The notes: generated from the sequence alone by a model not told the origin. 45,623 nt of DNA from Candidatus Zymogenus saltonus (GCA_016929395.1 JAFGIX010000006.1:1-45623), one strand, 5' to 3'. Positions 7,657 through 15,809 are shown, numbered from the stretch's first letter. Made by a program: numbers and translations.

Positions 7657-8067
7657 CTACCCCAGCCTCTTGACCACATCCTCCCTCGATACAATACCCA
7701 GAACCTCCATATCGCTGTCCACCACGGGAAAGCTCCTTAACTTTGTTTCGACCATCAGCTCCAGGACTCTGGTAAGGGGGGTCTCGGGAGAAACGGTAAG
7801 GGGCGTTTCGTTCATAACGGTCTCAACGGCGTCGTCCAAAAGGGCGTCGTAGTTGGGTATCATTGACTTAGGGGTGATTATAAAATGCTTTATAAAATCG
7901 AGCTTCGTTACAATCCCTACCAGCTTTCCCTCCTCGATCACCGGCAAAGAGTTATAGTCGTGTCTCTCAAAGAGCGACTTTACCTCCCTCAATCCCGTGT
8001 TCGGCTCAATAGAGACCACGTCTTTTGTCATTGCGTCTTTGACGTAGAGCAAAATGAAATTCTTCAT
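7657..8067 (-). CDS. Tandem CBS-domain protein
   Basis: The 136-residue protein consists of two CBS domains and little else. The first runs from about residue 8 (VKDAMTKDVVSIEPNTGL) to 62 (LVGIVTKLDFIKH), the second from about 78 (VETVMNETPLTVSPETPL) to 133 (VLGIVSREDVVKRL). Paired CBS domains form a Bateman module that binds adenosine nucleotides (AMP, ATP, SAM) and regulates a partner. I chose the ATG at 8067 because GGAGGG lies seven bases before it; an upstream ATG at 8130 lacks one. The gene is divergent from the aldolase homologue at 8231, and a perfect palindrome lies between them. Confidence 0.88.
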   Translation of the reverse strand: MKNFILLYVKDAMTKDVVSIEPNTGLREVKSLFERHDYNSLPVIEEGKLVGIVTKLDFIKHFIITPKSMIPNYDALLDDAVETVMNETPLTVSPETPLTRVLELMVETKLRSFPVVDSDMEVLGIVSREDVVKRLG

Positions 8068-8123
8068 GTAAATCCCTCCAATGGATCCGTATCTTGAATA
8101 ACAAGTCTGGCACAGATTAAGGT

Positions 8124-8137
8124 ATCTCAATTGAGAT
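8124..8137. promoter_or_regulatory. 14-base perfect palindrome, candidate operator
   Basis: ATCTCAATTGAGAT is a perfect inverted repeat in the 163-base gap between the divergent CBS and aldolase-like genes. On the minus strand it sits between a possible TTGATT and TACCTT promoter pair for the CBS gene. On the plus strand it lies about 30 bases ahead of a TTGACA at 8167. This is a typical position for a repressor site. Confidence 0.4.
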
Positions 8138-8230
8138 GAAAAATCAACTCCAAAGATGGCCTTAAGTTGACAAAAACCTCAATATATGATAAACAAGAAA
8201 CATTCAGCTTATTTTAATAGGAGTATTGAT

Positions 8231-9082
8231 ATGCCGATAATCGACGCTATAGATCTCTACCAAGATGCGAAGGAAAAAGGGTATGCGGTGGGAGCCTTCG
8301 ACACAAACGTCGGAAATCCCGACTTCATCATGTCGATAATAGACGCTGCAGAGGAGCTCGACCGCCCCGTCATAATCCAGGGAGGGGCAAAACCGCTGTC
8401 AGAGCTCTACGACATCAGGGCCTTTGGGCGGGCCATAGTCTCCTTAGCCCAGGACAGGGACGCCCGGGTCGTCCTGCATCTTAATCAAGTTACCGATCTC
8501 GATCAGATTAGGGCTGCGCTGGACTGCGGCTTTAACTCCGTAATGATAAGTACGGGTAAAATGTCCTTGAAAGAAAACATAGAATTTACAAAAAAAGCGG
8601 TCGAGATCGCGGAGGTCTATAACGCCGCAGTCGAGGGGAAACTTGGGAAGCTCGGGGGGCGGGAGGACGTGGAAGAGACTCCCCAATCGAGGACCGACCC
8701 AAAAGAGGCCGCGCAATTCATAAAGGAGACCGGAATAGACGTCTTTGCCCCCTCCATCGGCACCGTCTACGGTCTGCACGAAGAAAAGCCCAAGCTGGAT
8801 TTGGACCTCCTCTCGAAGCTTCAGGCCGACCTCGATATAGGGATGGTCATTCACGGCGCCTCCGGCCTGACGGTGAGGAATTACAGGGACCTTATAGAGA
8901 GGGGCGCCGTCAAGATAAACGTATCGACCGCCATGAGAACGGCTTACTTGAAAAACATCAAGAACGCCCTCAAAAAGGCCCCGGAGAGCACCCTCCCCTA
9001 CGAGATCACGGCCATGGCGAGGAACGAGATAAAAAAGATCGTGATGGAGCTTATGCGCGTATTTGCGGGGCAGTGGGAATGA
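8231..9082 (+). CDS. Class II aldolase-like protein (KbaY/GatY/Fba family) without the active site
   Basis: The 283-residue protein aligns along its whole length with class II ketose-bisphosphate aldolases: VGAFDTNVGN near residue 20, VLHL at 81-84, LGKLGGRED at 138-146, GLHEEKPKLD at 181-190, VIHGASG at 206-212, INVST at 229-233. The catalytic and zinc positions have changed. The family HLDH reads HLNQ (N85 for Asp, Q86 for zinc His), VEAELG reads VEGKLG (K137 for Glu), IGTxHG reads IGTVYG (Y180 for zinc His), and only H208 remains. It should not catalyse a zinc-dependent aldol cleavage, so it may be regulatory or have another chemistry. I chose the ATG at 8231 because AGGAG precedes it. It is divergent from the CBS gene. 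Confidence 0.85.
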   Translation: MPIIDAIDLYQDAKEKGYAVGAFDTNVGNPDFIMSIIDAAEELDRPVIIQGGAKPLSELYDIRAFGRAIVSLAQDRDARVVLHLNQVTDLDQIRAALDCGFNSVMISTGKMSLKENIEFTKKAVEIAEVYNAAVEGKLGKLGGREDVEETPQSRTDPKEAAQFIKETGIDVFAPSIGTVYGLHEEKPKLDLDLLSKLQADLDIGMVIHGASGLTVRNYRDLIERGAVKINVSTAMRTAYLKNIKNALKKAPESTLPYEITAMARNEIKKIVMELMRVFAGQWE

Positions 9083-9773
9083 CTGTGTAAAGGGCGCGGC
9101 ACACTCGCGGCCCAATTATAACAATTCTTTCTAAAAAGGCGAATTTAACATGGGAGGGGTAAGCAGTAATATGTAATGTGGGGAATAAGGTGATGCGGGA
9201 TCGGCTCCTTCTTACGAGCGAATTTGCGGGCAATTATAAAAATTCACAAACAGTTTACACGAGACAAGGATACCTGGTTTAACTCCTAAAAGTGCATGAC
9301 TAAAATCGCCGCGGCAATCGGGATTAATAAACCAGCTGTAAAAAATGTACGGCACAATCTAAGCGAGCGAGGATGCCTAAAAAAGCGGGGGCGCGTCTTC
9401 TAAAGAGGGAACGATCCCGTTTTTTATTGATCGCCCTCGCCCTCTCCGCCCGGCGGCCTGACCGGTGGAGTTTGAAGCCTCATTTTATTCTCCCGGCTCA
9501 TCGCGGGTACCCGGCTTTTAATCCATATAGTCCCGCCTTTTTGCTTTCCACCTTTTTTTATATAGCAATTTCAAACACTGCCGTCCCGCGCGGCCTTCGG
9601 CCACCCTGTCAGATCTTTTAAATGAGACCGACCTATCGACTCCGCGCGAATCTCCATGGGAAAAGGAGCGCAACTTTTTTCTTGACAACTTCTCCCGGTT
9701 TATATATAAAGATAGTTAGCTGCGCCTAATATTGTTATTTGTATCGAATATATAAAATCGAAGGGGGCACGAA
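9083..9773. other. 691-base gap, mostly featureless
   Basis: No gene is evident. A plus-strand open frame at 9373-9621 lacks a ribosome site and family resemblance. GC-rich inverted segments occur after the aldolase stop (GGGC...GCCC near 9091-9113) and around 9595 (GGCC TTC GGCC), but none is followed by a good T run. The only strong signal is the promoter at 9682-9710. Confidence 0.45.
9682..9710 (+). promoter_or_regulatory. Strong sigma-70-type promoter
   Basis: TTGACA (9682-9687) is a perfect -35 box, followed after 17 bases by TATAAA (9705-9710). It lies 63 bases ahead of the GTG start of the ATC-hydrolase family gene. Confidence 0.7.
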
Positions 9774-10490
9774 GTGGGCCGAAAGAAAGATACGGTATCG
9801 TCGAAAACAATATTGATGTTCAACATCTTTATTGCCCTCATTCAGAAGAAGATATTAAGAGAGCGCTACGGGAAAGAGAAGACGGACGCATGGCTTAAGA
9901 GGTCCCGGGGGATTTTTAAATCGCTCTACCGAAAGATGCCGGACATCGGCGGCGGGGAGAATATGCTCTACAAGAACCTCGCGATGTCTACCTTCCTGAT
10001 GCCGATGGCCGTCGTCATGAAACAGGAGGGTCTTCCGACGAGGGAGATAGGCGAGCATATCTTCAACGTCGCGGAGAGATCCAACGAGCTCTTCCTTCCG
10101 CTGATGAAGGCGCTCTCCTATGCCGATAAAAGCCAGGTCAAGAAGATGAGGCTGGCGGCCGAGAGGTCACTCAAGCGGGAATATCCCGCCGACTGGGTCT
10201 TCGAGTTCGTCGAGGGGGGAGAAAAATATCTCTATGGCTACGATATAAAGGAGTGTGCTATCCACAAGTTCTGGCGCGACCAGGGGCTCGAAGAGCTGGC
10301 CCCCTATTTATGTCTCACCGACTGGGCGAAGTGGAAGGCCATGGGGGTAAGCGTGGAGAGGACACAGACGGTCGCCAATGGCGGCGACCTCTGCGACTTC
10401 AGGTATTGTAAGGAGAAAAAGGAGTGCCCCTCCGGCTGGCCGCCGGAGTCGAACGTCGAGTGGACGGGGAAGTTCGAGCGGGGGAGATAG
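9774..10490 (+). CDS. L-2-amino-thiazoline-4-carboxylic acid (ATC) hydrolase family protein
   Basis: The 238-residue protein matches the ATC hydrolase family. The family is named for the enzyme that opens ATC to N-carbamoyl-L-cysteine in microbial cysteine formation, but many members sit in other contexts. The diagnostic C-terminal block is present: YGYDIKECAIHKFWRDQG at about residue 158, ELAPYLCLTDW at about 178, then ERTQTVANGGDLCDFRY near 200. The conserved cysteines in ECA, YLCL and DLCDF are kept. The N-terminus is a helical region with no signal peptide. It starts with GTG at 9774, supported by AGGGGG eight bases upstream. No N-carbamoyl-cysteine amidohydrolase lies next to it, so the substrate is open. 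Confidence 0.8.
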   Translation: MGRKKDTVSSKTILMFNIFIALIQKKILRERYGKEKTDAWLKRSRGIFKSLYRKMPDIGGGENMLYKNLAMSTFLMPMAVVMKQEGLPTREIGEHIFNVAERSNELFLPLMKALSYADKSQVKKMRLAAERSLKREYPADWVFEFVEGGEKYLYGYDIKECAIHKFWRDQGLEELAPYLCLTDWAKWKAMGVSVERTQTVANGGDLCDFRYCKEKKECPSGWPPESNVEWTGKFERGR

Positions 10491-10552
10491 AGACAATTAA
10501 TTGATTTTTCTATCTTGCCAAATCATTAGTTGTACAATAGGAGGATATTAAG

Positions 10553-11125
10553 ATGGCCGACAAAGAAATTGATCCCCTGAAGGATTATAAGGGCTTCTTT
10601 GAAGAATTTCAAAATGAAAATCCGAGAGGGGCGGTAATTCTCGCCGGTGCTTTTTTTGACGCCCAATTAAGGGAGTTACTATCAAAGTTCTTTATTGACG
10701 AAAAAAAAGAAGTTGATGAGCTCCTTGGTTCCGAAGAAAAGTCGGATCGGCCCCTCTCTTCGTTTGGTTCCAGAATAAGGGCGGCATACTGCCTAGGATT
10801 GATAAGTCGAATGGAGTACGATGACTTAAAGATGATTCAAAAGATCAGGAATAAGTTTGCTCACAAAATGCATGGCTACAGCTTTAACGATCCAAAGATA
10901 GTTAGTTGGTGTCAAGAGTTGAAATTGGCAAGGATGATAGGTAATATAGATAATTCTACCTATAAACTTCCAACCTCGCACGAAAATTTGTTTGTAATAA
11001 GCGTAACTATGCTTGCTATGTGGCTTGCTATGAAAACTTTACGTGTAGAAAAGGAACGGAGATCAGTACCACCAGACACTAAAATAGGTCGTTTGTTAAG
11101 GGAAGAAGAGGAACAAAAAACATAA
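10553..11125 (+). CDS. MltR-like (mannitol repressor family) protein
   Basis: A 190-residue helical protein resembling the MltR/DUF4145-type fold: GAVILAGAFFDAQLRELLSKFF near residue 26, SSFGSRIRAAYCLGLISRMEYDDL near 68, then MIQKIRNKFAHKMH near 97. Stand-alone MltR homologues often accompany mobile or defence genes and are not proven repressors. No mannitol genes are present. The coding sequence is clearly richer in A and T than its neighbours, with AAA, AAT and ATT codons frequent, which suggests recent transfer. A strong AGGAGG precedes the ATG. It converges on the CHAT locus across a structured intergenic region. Confidence 0.75.
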   Translation: MADKEIDPLKDYKGFFEEFQNENPRGAVILAGAFFDAQLRELLSKFFIDEKKEVDELLGSEEKSDRPLSSFGSRIRAAYCLGLISRMEYDDLKMIQKIRNKFAHKMHGYSFNDPKIVSWCQELKLARMIGNIDNSTYKLPTSHENLFVISVTMLAMWLAMKTLRVEKERRSVPPDTKIGRLLREEEEQKT

Positions 11126-11198
11126 TTTTAAGCTATAAAAGAATAATGCATTTCTAATTTGAAATTTAAGAACCTTCTGTTCAGGTTTGTCGGCCAAC

Positions 11199-11257
11199 TG
11201 CCCCCTAACAATTACCAGAGGCCGAGCGGCGAACCCGCCCGAGGGCCTCAAGGGGCA
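11199..11257. ncRNA. Nested stem-loop, possible structured RNA
   Basis: Three nested helices can form. TGCCCC (11199-11204) pairs with GGGGCA (11252-11257), GAGGCC (11218-11223) with GGCCTC (11244-11249), and GGCG (11228-11231) with CGCC (11236-11239) closing an AACC loop. All pairs are Watson-Crick. I do not recognise the fold as a known riboswitch class. Confidence 0.4.
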
Positions 11258-11291
11258 TTGTCAACCAATTCTCACCCGAGCACAAATAAAC

Positions 11292-11337
11292 GCCCGCTCT
11301 TATTATTGCAGACATGGCGGCTGCAAAAAGAGCGGGC
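11292..11337. terminator. Long two-part hairpin, possible terminator of the CHAT operon
   Basis: GCCCGCTCT (11292-11300) pairs perfectly with AGAGCGGGC (11329-11337). Inside it TTGCAG (11306-11311) pairs with CTGCAA (11321-11326). On the minus strand the stem is followed by GTTTATTTG, weakly T-rich, so it may end leftward transcription from the CHAT locus; on the plus strand no T run follows. Confidence 0.45.
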
Positions 11338-11482
11338 TTATAGCATCTTCGACCCCGGGAAAGCGTAAAGAAGAAAGAAGAAAATCCCCCATCCACCTAA
11401 TGAGTCCCCTGCCCTCCTTTAAGACGCTATACCGCCTTTAAGCACATCAAAGATTAGAAACGACCAAGCCTAAGAAACAGGA

Positions 11483-11956
11483 CTACTCCGACGGCTCGTT
11501 GACGGTGACGGTAAAGAGCTTCCTCGACGCGTTTCCGTCCACGTCCTCGATGTATATCTCCGTCCTGTGTTTTCCCGCGGGGAACTCCGCCTCGGGAACG
11601 TCCAGCTTCGTCCCCTTGACGTAGCTCTGAACCCTCGACGTGATGTTTATCGTCACGACCTTGAGATAGTTCACCTTGAGGCTCTTCATGTTTACTTCGG
11701 CGCCGCCCGACTTCTTAACAATCTCTACGTAGAGCCTGAAGGGGCCGTTCAGAACCGAGCCGTTTTCGGGGCTGTTGATTCTTATTGTGGGGCCGTTGTC
11801 GATCTCCTCCACGACCGCCCGGGTGACGCTCATTCTCGCCTCTTCCGGGGTCACAAGCATCACCACATCCCCTCCGGTCACAGCGGTGGGAGCGATCAGA
11901 AAGATAATCAGAATAAAAAAGATCGGTGACCTTGAAATCAGGGTTTTTACATTCAT
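11483..11956 (-). CDS. Exported Ig-like domain protein
   Basis: A 157-residue protein with an N-terminal signal peptide (basic start, then FFILIIFLIAPTAVTGG). One beta-sandwich domain follows, recognisable by PTIRINSPENGSVLNGPFRLYVEI near residue 51 and a closing GKHRTEIYIEDVDGNASRKL strand pair. Such Pro-Glu-Asn-Gly openings are typical of bacterial Ig-like and cadherin-like modules. No catalytic motif is seen. The ATG follows GGGGGGA eight bases upstream. It lies 111 bases downstream of the CHAT-TPR gene on the same strand with no terminator between, so both are probably one transcript. A role as partner or substrate of the CHAT protein is inference. Confidence 0.75.
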   Translation of the reverse strand: MNVKTLISRSPIFFILIIFLIAPTAVTGGDVVMLVTPEEARMSVTRAVVEEIDNGPTIRINSPENGSVLNGPFRLYVEIVKKSGGAEVNMKSLKVNYLKVVTINITSRVQSYVKGTKLDVPEAEFPAGKHRTEIYIEDVDGNASRKLFTVTVNEPSE

Positions 11957-12067
11957 CTTTTTATCCCCCCATAATTAATTAATGGTTAGGTAACACCTTT
12001 ATTATACTCTGTGTGCATTGTAAGTCAATATCCTCTATACCGATTACGTCCAAAAAATGTCCCCACA

Positions 12068-15000
12068 TTATTCCCAGTCCCCCATTATGACGAAGGGCGC
12101 CCAGTAAAAGGGGTGGGAGAATTTCTCGGCAGATTTCAGGGACAGCTGGGCCTTTCTCAGGGCGGTCGGTTTATCCATTCCCGTCTTCAGGTTTTCGTAA
12201 AGTTCTATCATAAAGAGGGCGGTGGAGTTGTCCGCCACCTCCCACAGCGTCACGACCAGAGAGGGCGTCCCGGCGTATATGAATCCCCGGGAGAGCCCGA
12301 TAAGCTCGTCCCCGCGCATGATCTGGGAGAGTCCCGTCTCGCAGGCCGAAAGTACCACGAGAGACGCATTCTTGAGGTTTAACCCGAACAGCTCGTTAAC
12401 CATCAAAAGCCCGTCGTTTTCCCTGTCCCCGGTTAGATAGAGGGCGGAGGAGAGGGGACTTTCCCCCTTGAACTTCCCGTGACACGCAAGGTGGATGATC
12501 CGATAATCGGAGAACCTCTTCTTTCCGAGGGTCTCGGTGGCCCCGTTCCTTATATAGGCATCTACATCGGCCATCACCTCGTTTATCTCCCCCACCTCCC
12601 GCTCGGCAAATGGGAGCGGGTCGTATTTCGTCTTCGGGTTTCCGAGAGCCAGAACCTTGCCCTCCGGCTTCTTCCTCTTGTCGACGATGAACCTCAAGAC
12701 GCTGGCGCTCGGATCGACTATCAGAGTGTATCTGTCGATCAGGTAATCCTTTCCGTCGTAGAGGGCGGAAAAGGGGAGGTAGTGAAGGGGGCCGTGGGGT
12801 ATCACTATCAGCTTCTCCTCGTCGGCATCTTTAAGGACATCCGAGAGGATGAGATCGTACATCTTCTTCGACTTTATCTTAAAGTCTTCGAGGTCGAGAC
12901 TATTCAGGGAGCTCTTGAACTCCTTCACTTTTTCAAGCGCCTCGTCCCTCGTTATCTTCACGGTCGTAACGGTGAAGTCGGACCTTGTAACGGAAAAGAC
13001 GAACAGGTCGTATTCGGTGGTTGTATAAAACTCCAGGATCCGTGTCCCCTCCGGAATTAGTGCCTGAACTTCTTTCAGCGTCATCGGATTTACCGAGACC
13101 AGCGAGGCCAGCTCCGGGTTGCTTACCTTCATCTCATCGATAAGCTCGTTGTACTCCTTTTTGACCTCCGTTATCTTTCTGGTCTTTATTTTGTCCGTAA
13201 GTATCTCGCCCGATTCACCTTCCGGGACATTTTCGTCGGGGGAGCCATCGCCGTCTTCATCATACAGCCTTGCCAGCGTCTCCCTCAGGTTTTCCTCCCG
13301 CTTTATCAGCTCCCTGTCCGATTCCCCGCCGACCACGACGTTTTTCGTCCCCAGCATATCGAGAAACGACCTCGAGCGGGAGCGCTCCATGTAATCGAAC
13401 GCGTCGTCGTACCGCTTAAGCTGTATAAGCGTCCAGATCATGTATTCGTAGGCGTCTATCTTCCCCTTGGCATAGGTGGTGCGGTGGGCCTCGCCCCCGA
13501 TCTCTCCCCTGACCTTCTCAACTGCGTCTATCGCGATCTTGTAGTAGTCCACGGCCTTTTCGTAATCTTTCAGGTGCATATAGCTGTAGCCGAGATATGC
13601 GGCGCTGAAGCCCAAATAGTTGATGTTGTCAATCTCCGCTCCCTTCTTCAGGGCAGGCTTGAGATATTTTATCGCCTTCTTGTAGTCCTCCTTCCCGGCG
13701 TATAGCATCCCTAATATCAGGGGGTCCTTGGCGACTTCAAGGGTCGGCGCGTGCTTCTTGGTTATTCTCAAGACCTTGGAATAGTAGTACGCCATCTTTA
13801 CCTTGTTTCCGGTCAGGTAGTAAGAAAAGCCTATCCCGGCAAGGGCGAATCCCTCCCCCACGGGATCCCCTGTCTCCCTGAAGATCTCCAGGGCCTGAGT
13901 GTATATCTCCCTGGCCTCGAGGGGGGTCTCAACGTTGTTTTTCAAGCTCGCGATCCCGACAAGGCAGTAGGCCTCGCCGCTCTTGTTATTTAGCTCCCTG
14001 TATAACTTCAGGGATCTTTCATAATAGGGGAGCGCGTTTTTGTAATCGGAGAGGCTGGTATACGTCCCGGCGATATCCCTTGAGATCTCGGCCTGATAAG
14101 CTTTATCGGAAAGCTCTTCGGAGATGGCAAGCGCCTCGCTGAAGCAAGACAGCGCCTTCTCGTACTGGGCCATTATATCGTATACCTTCCCGATCAGCTT
14201 CAGGCACAAGGCCTCGTCCCGCCTGTTGTGCGCCTTCCTAGAGATTTCCAATCCCTTCTCAAAACTCTCTATGGACTCCTTGTGCTTGACGCTTTCCTCT
14301 AAAAGAACGCCTGTATATATGTTGATCATGACCACAACCCGATAGTCTTCGGACTCGTCGAAAATCTCAAGGGCCCTCCTGAAGGCCGAGAGCGCATCGT
14401 CCTTTCGGCCGAGCCTCTTGTAAACGTTACCCAAATCGATCAAGGTGTCCCCCGCGCCCCTCTTGTCTACTAACTTCTCGTAGAGCTCAAGTCCCTTTTC
14501 GTAATAGACGAGGGCGCTTTCGTGATCCGAAAGGGCGGAATACGCGGCGCCTATATCCCTTAAGAGCCTGGCCTCACCGCTTTTATCGCCCAGCTCTCGG
14601 GCAATTACCAGGGCCTCTTCAAAGTAAAGAAGCCCCTTGTCGCGCTTCCCCATCAGATTGTAGAGCTTTCCCATGCTTATCAGGCATCTCGTCTCATTAC
14701 CTTTATCAGAAAGCTCCCTGTATATCTTGAGGGCCTCCTCAAAGCTTGAGACGGCCTCTTGATATTTGGTTTGCTCCTGCAAAGCATCGCCCAAATATCT
14801 ATATACCCTTGCAAGGCTCGACTTGTCATCGACCTCGCTGAAGGATACTATCGCCTCCCGGTACCTGTAGACCGCCTCATCCAGCCGATTTTGGGCGCTT
14901 AGCGCAACCCCCATCCTTATCAGGGTGTCTCCCATCCCCCTTTTGTCCCCCCCCTTCTTGAACTGGTCGAGGGCCTTCTCGTAGTTTTCGAGCGCCGAGG

Positions 15001-15136
15001 TGTAATCAGATTTCCCCATGAACTCATTTCCCTTATCGAAGTAGATATTTTTGTTTTCCTCGCCGGCGGCCGGGCCCGCTGAGATTGTGCCTATGAAAAC
15101 AAAAAGTGCCAGAAGAACCGGAGCGATCCTTTTCAT
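12068..15136 (-). CDS. Exported TPR-CHAT (caspase-like) protein
   Basis: A 1022-residue protein with three parts. Residues 1-25 form a signal peptide ending AGPAAGEE. About 28-580 are a long series of tetratricopeptide repeats (SALENYEKALDQFKKGGD and similar, many with a GDKSGEARLLRDIG pattern typical of the 40-residue TPR form). About 720-1022 form a CHAT domain, the clan CD caspase-like peptidase. The presumed catalytic pair is present: His in HLACHG near residue 884 and Cys in LSACETG near 931. A linker near 622-634 reads DEDGDGSPDE, a calcium-loop-like acidic segment. Such proteins cut or scaffold partners; here the export signal places it outside the cytoplasm. GGGAGG precedes the ATG. 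The downstream exported gene is likely in the same operon. Confidence 0.9.
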   Translation of the reverse strand: MKRIAPVLLALFVFIGTISAGPAAGEENKNIYFDKGNEFMGKSDYTSALENYEKALDQFKKGGDKRGMGDTLIRMGVALSAQNRLDEAVYRYREAIVSFSEVDDKSSLARVYRYLGDALQEQTKYQEAVSSFEEALKIYRELSDKGNETRCLISMGKLYNLMGKRDKGLLYFEEALVIARELGDKSGEARLLRDIGAAYSALSDHESALVYYEKGLELYEKLVDKRGAGDTLIDLGNVYKRLGRKDDALSAFRRALEIFDESEDYRVVVMINIYTGVLLEESVKHKESIESFEKGLEISRKAHNRRDEALCLKLIGKVYDIMAQYEKALSCFSEALAISEELSDKAYQAEISRDIAGTYTSLSDYKNALPYYERSLKLYRELNNKSGEAYCLVGIASLKNNVETPLEAREIYTQALEIFRETGDPVGEGFALAGIGFSYYLTGNKVKMAYYYSKVLRITKKHAPTLEVAKDPLILGMLYAGKEDYKKAIKYLKPALKKGAEIDNINYLGFSAAYLGYSYMHLKDYEKAVDYYKIAIDAVEKVRGEIGGEAHRTTYAKGKIDAYEYMIWTLIQLKRYDDAFDYMERSRSRSFLDMLGTKNVVVGGESDRELIKREENLRETLARLYDEDGDGSPDENVPEGESGEILTDKIKTRKITEVKKEYNELIDEMKVSNPELASLVSVNPMTLKEVQALIPEGTRILEFYTTTEYDLFVFSVTRSDFTVTTVKITRDEALEKVKEFKSSLNSLDLEDFKIKSKKMYDLILSDVLKDADEEKLIVIPHGPLHYLPFSALYDGKDYLIDRYTLIVDPSASVLRFIVDKRKKPEGKVLALGNPKTKYDPLPFAEREVGEINEVMADVDAYIRNGATETLGKKRFSDYRIIHLACHGKFKGESPLSSALYLTGDRENDGLLMVNELFGLNLKNASLVVLSACETGLSQIMRGDELIGLSRGFIYAGTPSLVVTLWEVADNSTALFMIELYENLKTGMDKPTALRKAQLSLKSAEKFSHPFYWAPFVIMGDWE

Positions 15137-15198
15137 ATTGACCTCCCATTTCTCTTTATAGAGAAGGTAATTAGTCTTAAATCCCCCGTTTATCCGTT

Positions 15199-15226
15199 AT
15201 TTTAGTACAAAAAAGTCTTATGTAAA
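15199..15226 (-). promoter_or_regulatory. Promoter of the CHAT gene
   Basis: Read on the minus strand, TTTACA (15226-15221) and TAAAAT (15204-15199) are separated by 16 bases, about 60 bases ahead of the CHAT ATG. Confidence 0.5.
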
Positions 15227-15321
15227 GTGTTTTTTATCCGTTTGTACAACTCCAATAGGCATGTGTAACGCAATATCTCTGAGGCCGGCCCCCCTCTTCC
15301 AATCATTTTTTATATCAATAC

Positions 15322-15350
15322 TTTACTTATTTTAAAAATAAGGCTATTAT
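15322..15350 (+). promoter_or_regulatory. Promoter of the 15417 gene
   Basis: TTTACT (15322-15327) and TATTAT (15345-15350) are separated by 17 bases, with a leader of about 60 bases. The spacer holds the palindrome TTATTTTAAAAATAA. Confidence 0.5.
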
Positions 15351-15416
15351 TATGGCTATCAATCTATTTACACACCGCACGTTACAGTTTTCAATCCAAT
15401 TTATCGGGAGGCCAAT

Positions 15417-15809
15417 ATGAAGCGAAAATTAGCCGCTTCGATCGTCTTAATATCCCTATTCCTCATCGCAACAATCTCCCTTGCCGGAGGAATGGAATCC
15501 TACTACAAGATGAAGGGGGTCGTCAAAAAGGACGGCGTGGACACCTACGGGCAGGTCTTCAAGAAGGCAACGGAGCCGAGCAAGTACCTCGTCCTTGCGG
15601 GTGACGTGGCATTTCTCGTCGATGTCACCGCAGAGACGGTCCACGACGTTGCCGTAAACAGCGTGGACGACAAGGTAAGGCCGGCGAAGATAAGCATCGG
15701 GATCATTTCGGAGGTTTCCGGCGCCAACTTCCGCTCCAAAACTGAGGCGGGGAGGCTGGGCTTCTCCTTCTCCTCCAAGGGGAGCAGATACGTCGTTGTG
15801 GTCGAGTGA
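15417..15809 (+). CDS. Small exported protein of unknown function
   Basis: I do not recognise this 130-residue protein. It begins with a clear signal peptide (KRK, then LAASIVLISLFLIATISLAGG). The mature part starts with ESYYKMKGVVKKDGVDTYGQVFKKA and continues as alternating beta strands ending in RYVVVVE. There are no cysteines after the signal and no repeats, so a small periplasmic beta-rich domain is likely. The ATG has GGGAGG upstream and its own promoter. It is divergent from the exported CHAT-TPR gene, sharing a 280-base control region, so the two may be co-regulated. Confidence 0.7.
   Translation: MKRKLAASIVLISLFLIATISLAGGMESYYKMKGVVKKDGVDTYGQVFKKATEPSKYLVLAGDVAFLVDVTAETVHDVAVNSVDDKVRPAKISIGIISEVSGANFRSKTEAGRLGFSFSSKGSRYVVVVE

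Larger units (their letters stand above)
11126..11482. other. Convergent intergenic region, strongly structured
   Basis: This 357-base gap lies between the convergent MltR-like gene and the exported Ig-like gene. Its left third is AT-rich. The middle (11199-11337) holds two strong folds listed separately. The right third is purine-rich with no recognisable signal. Confidence 0.5.

Noticed and set aside
9387-9432. Terminator candidate GGGA...TCCC followed by T run
   Set aside because: The stem is only four base pairs and far from the aldolase stop.
9373-9621. 82-codon rightward frame
   Set aside because: No ribosome site at a proper distance, biased composition, no family resemblance.
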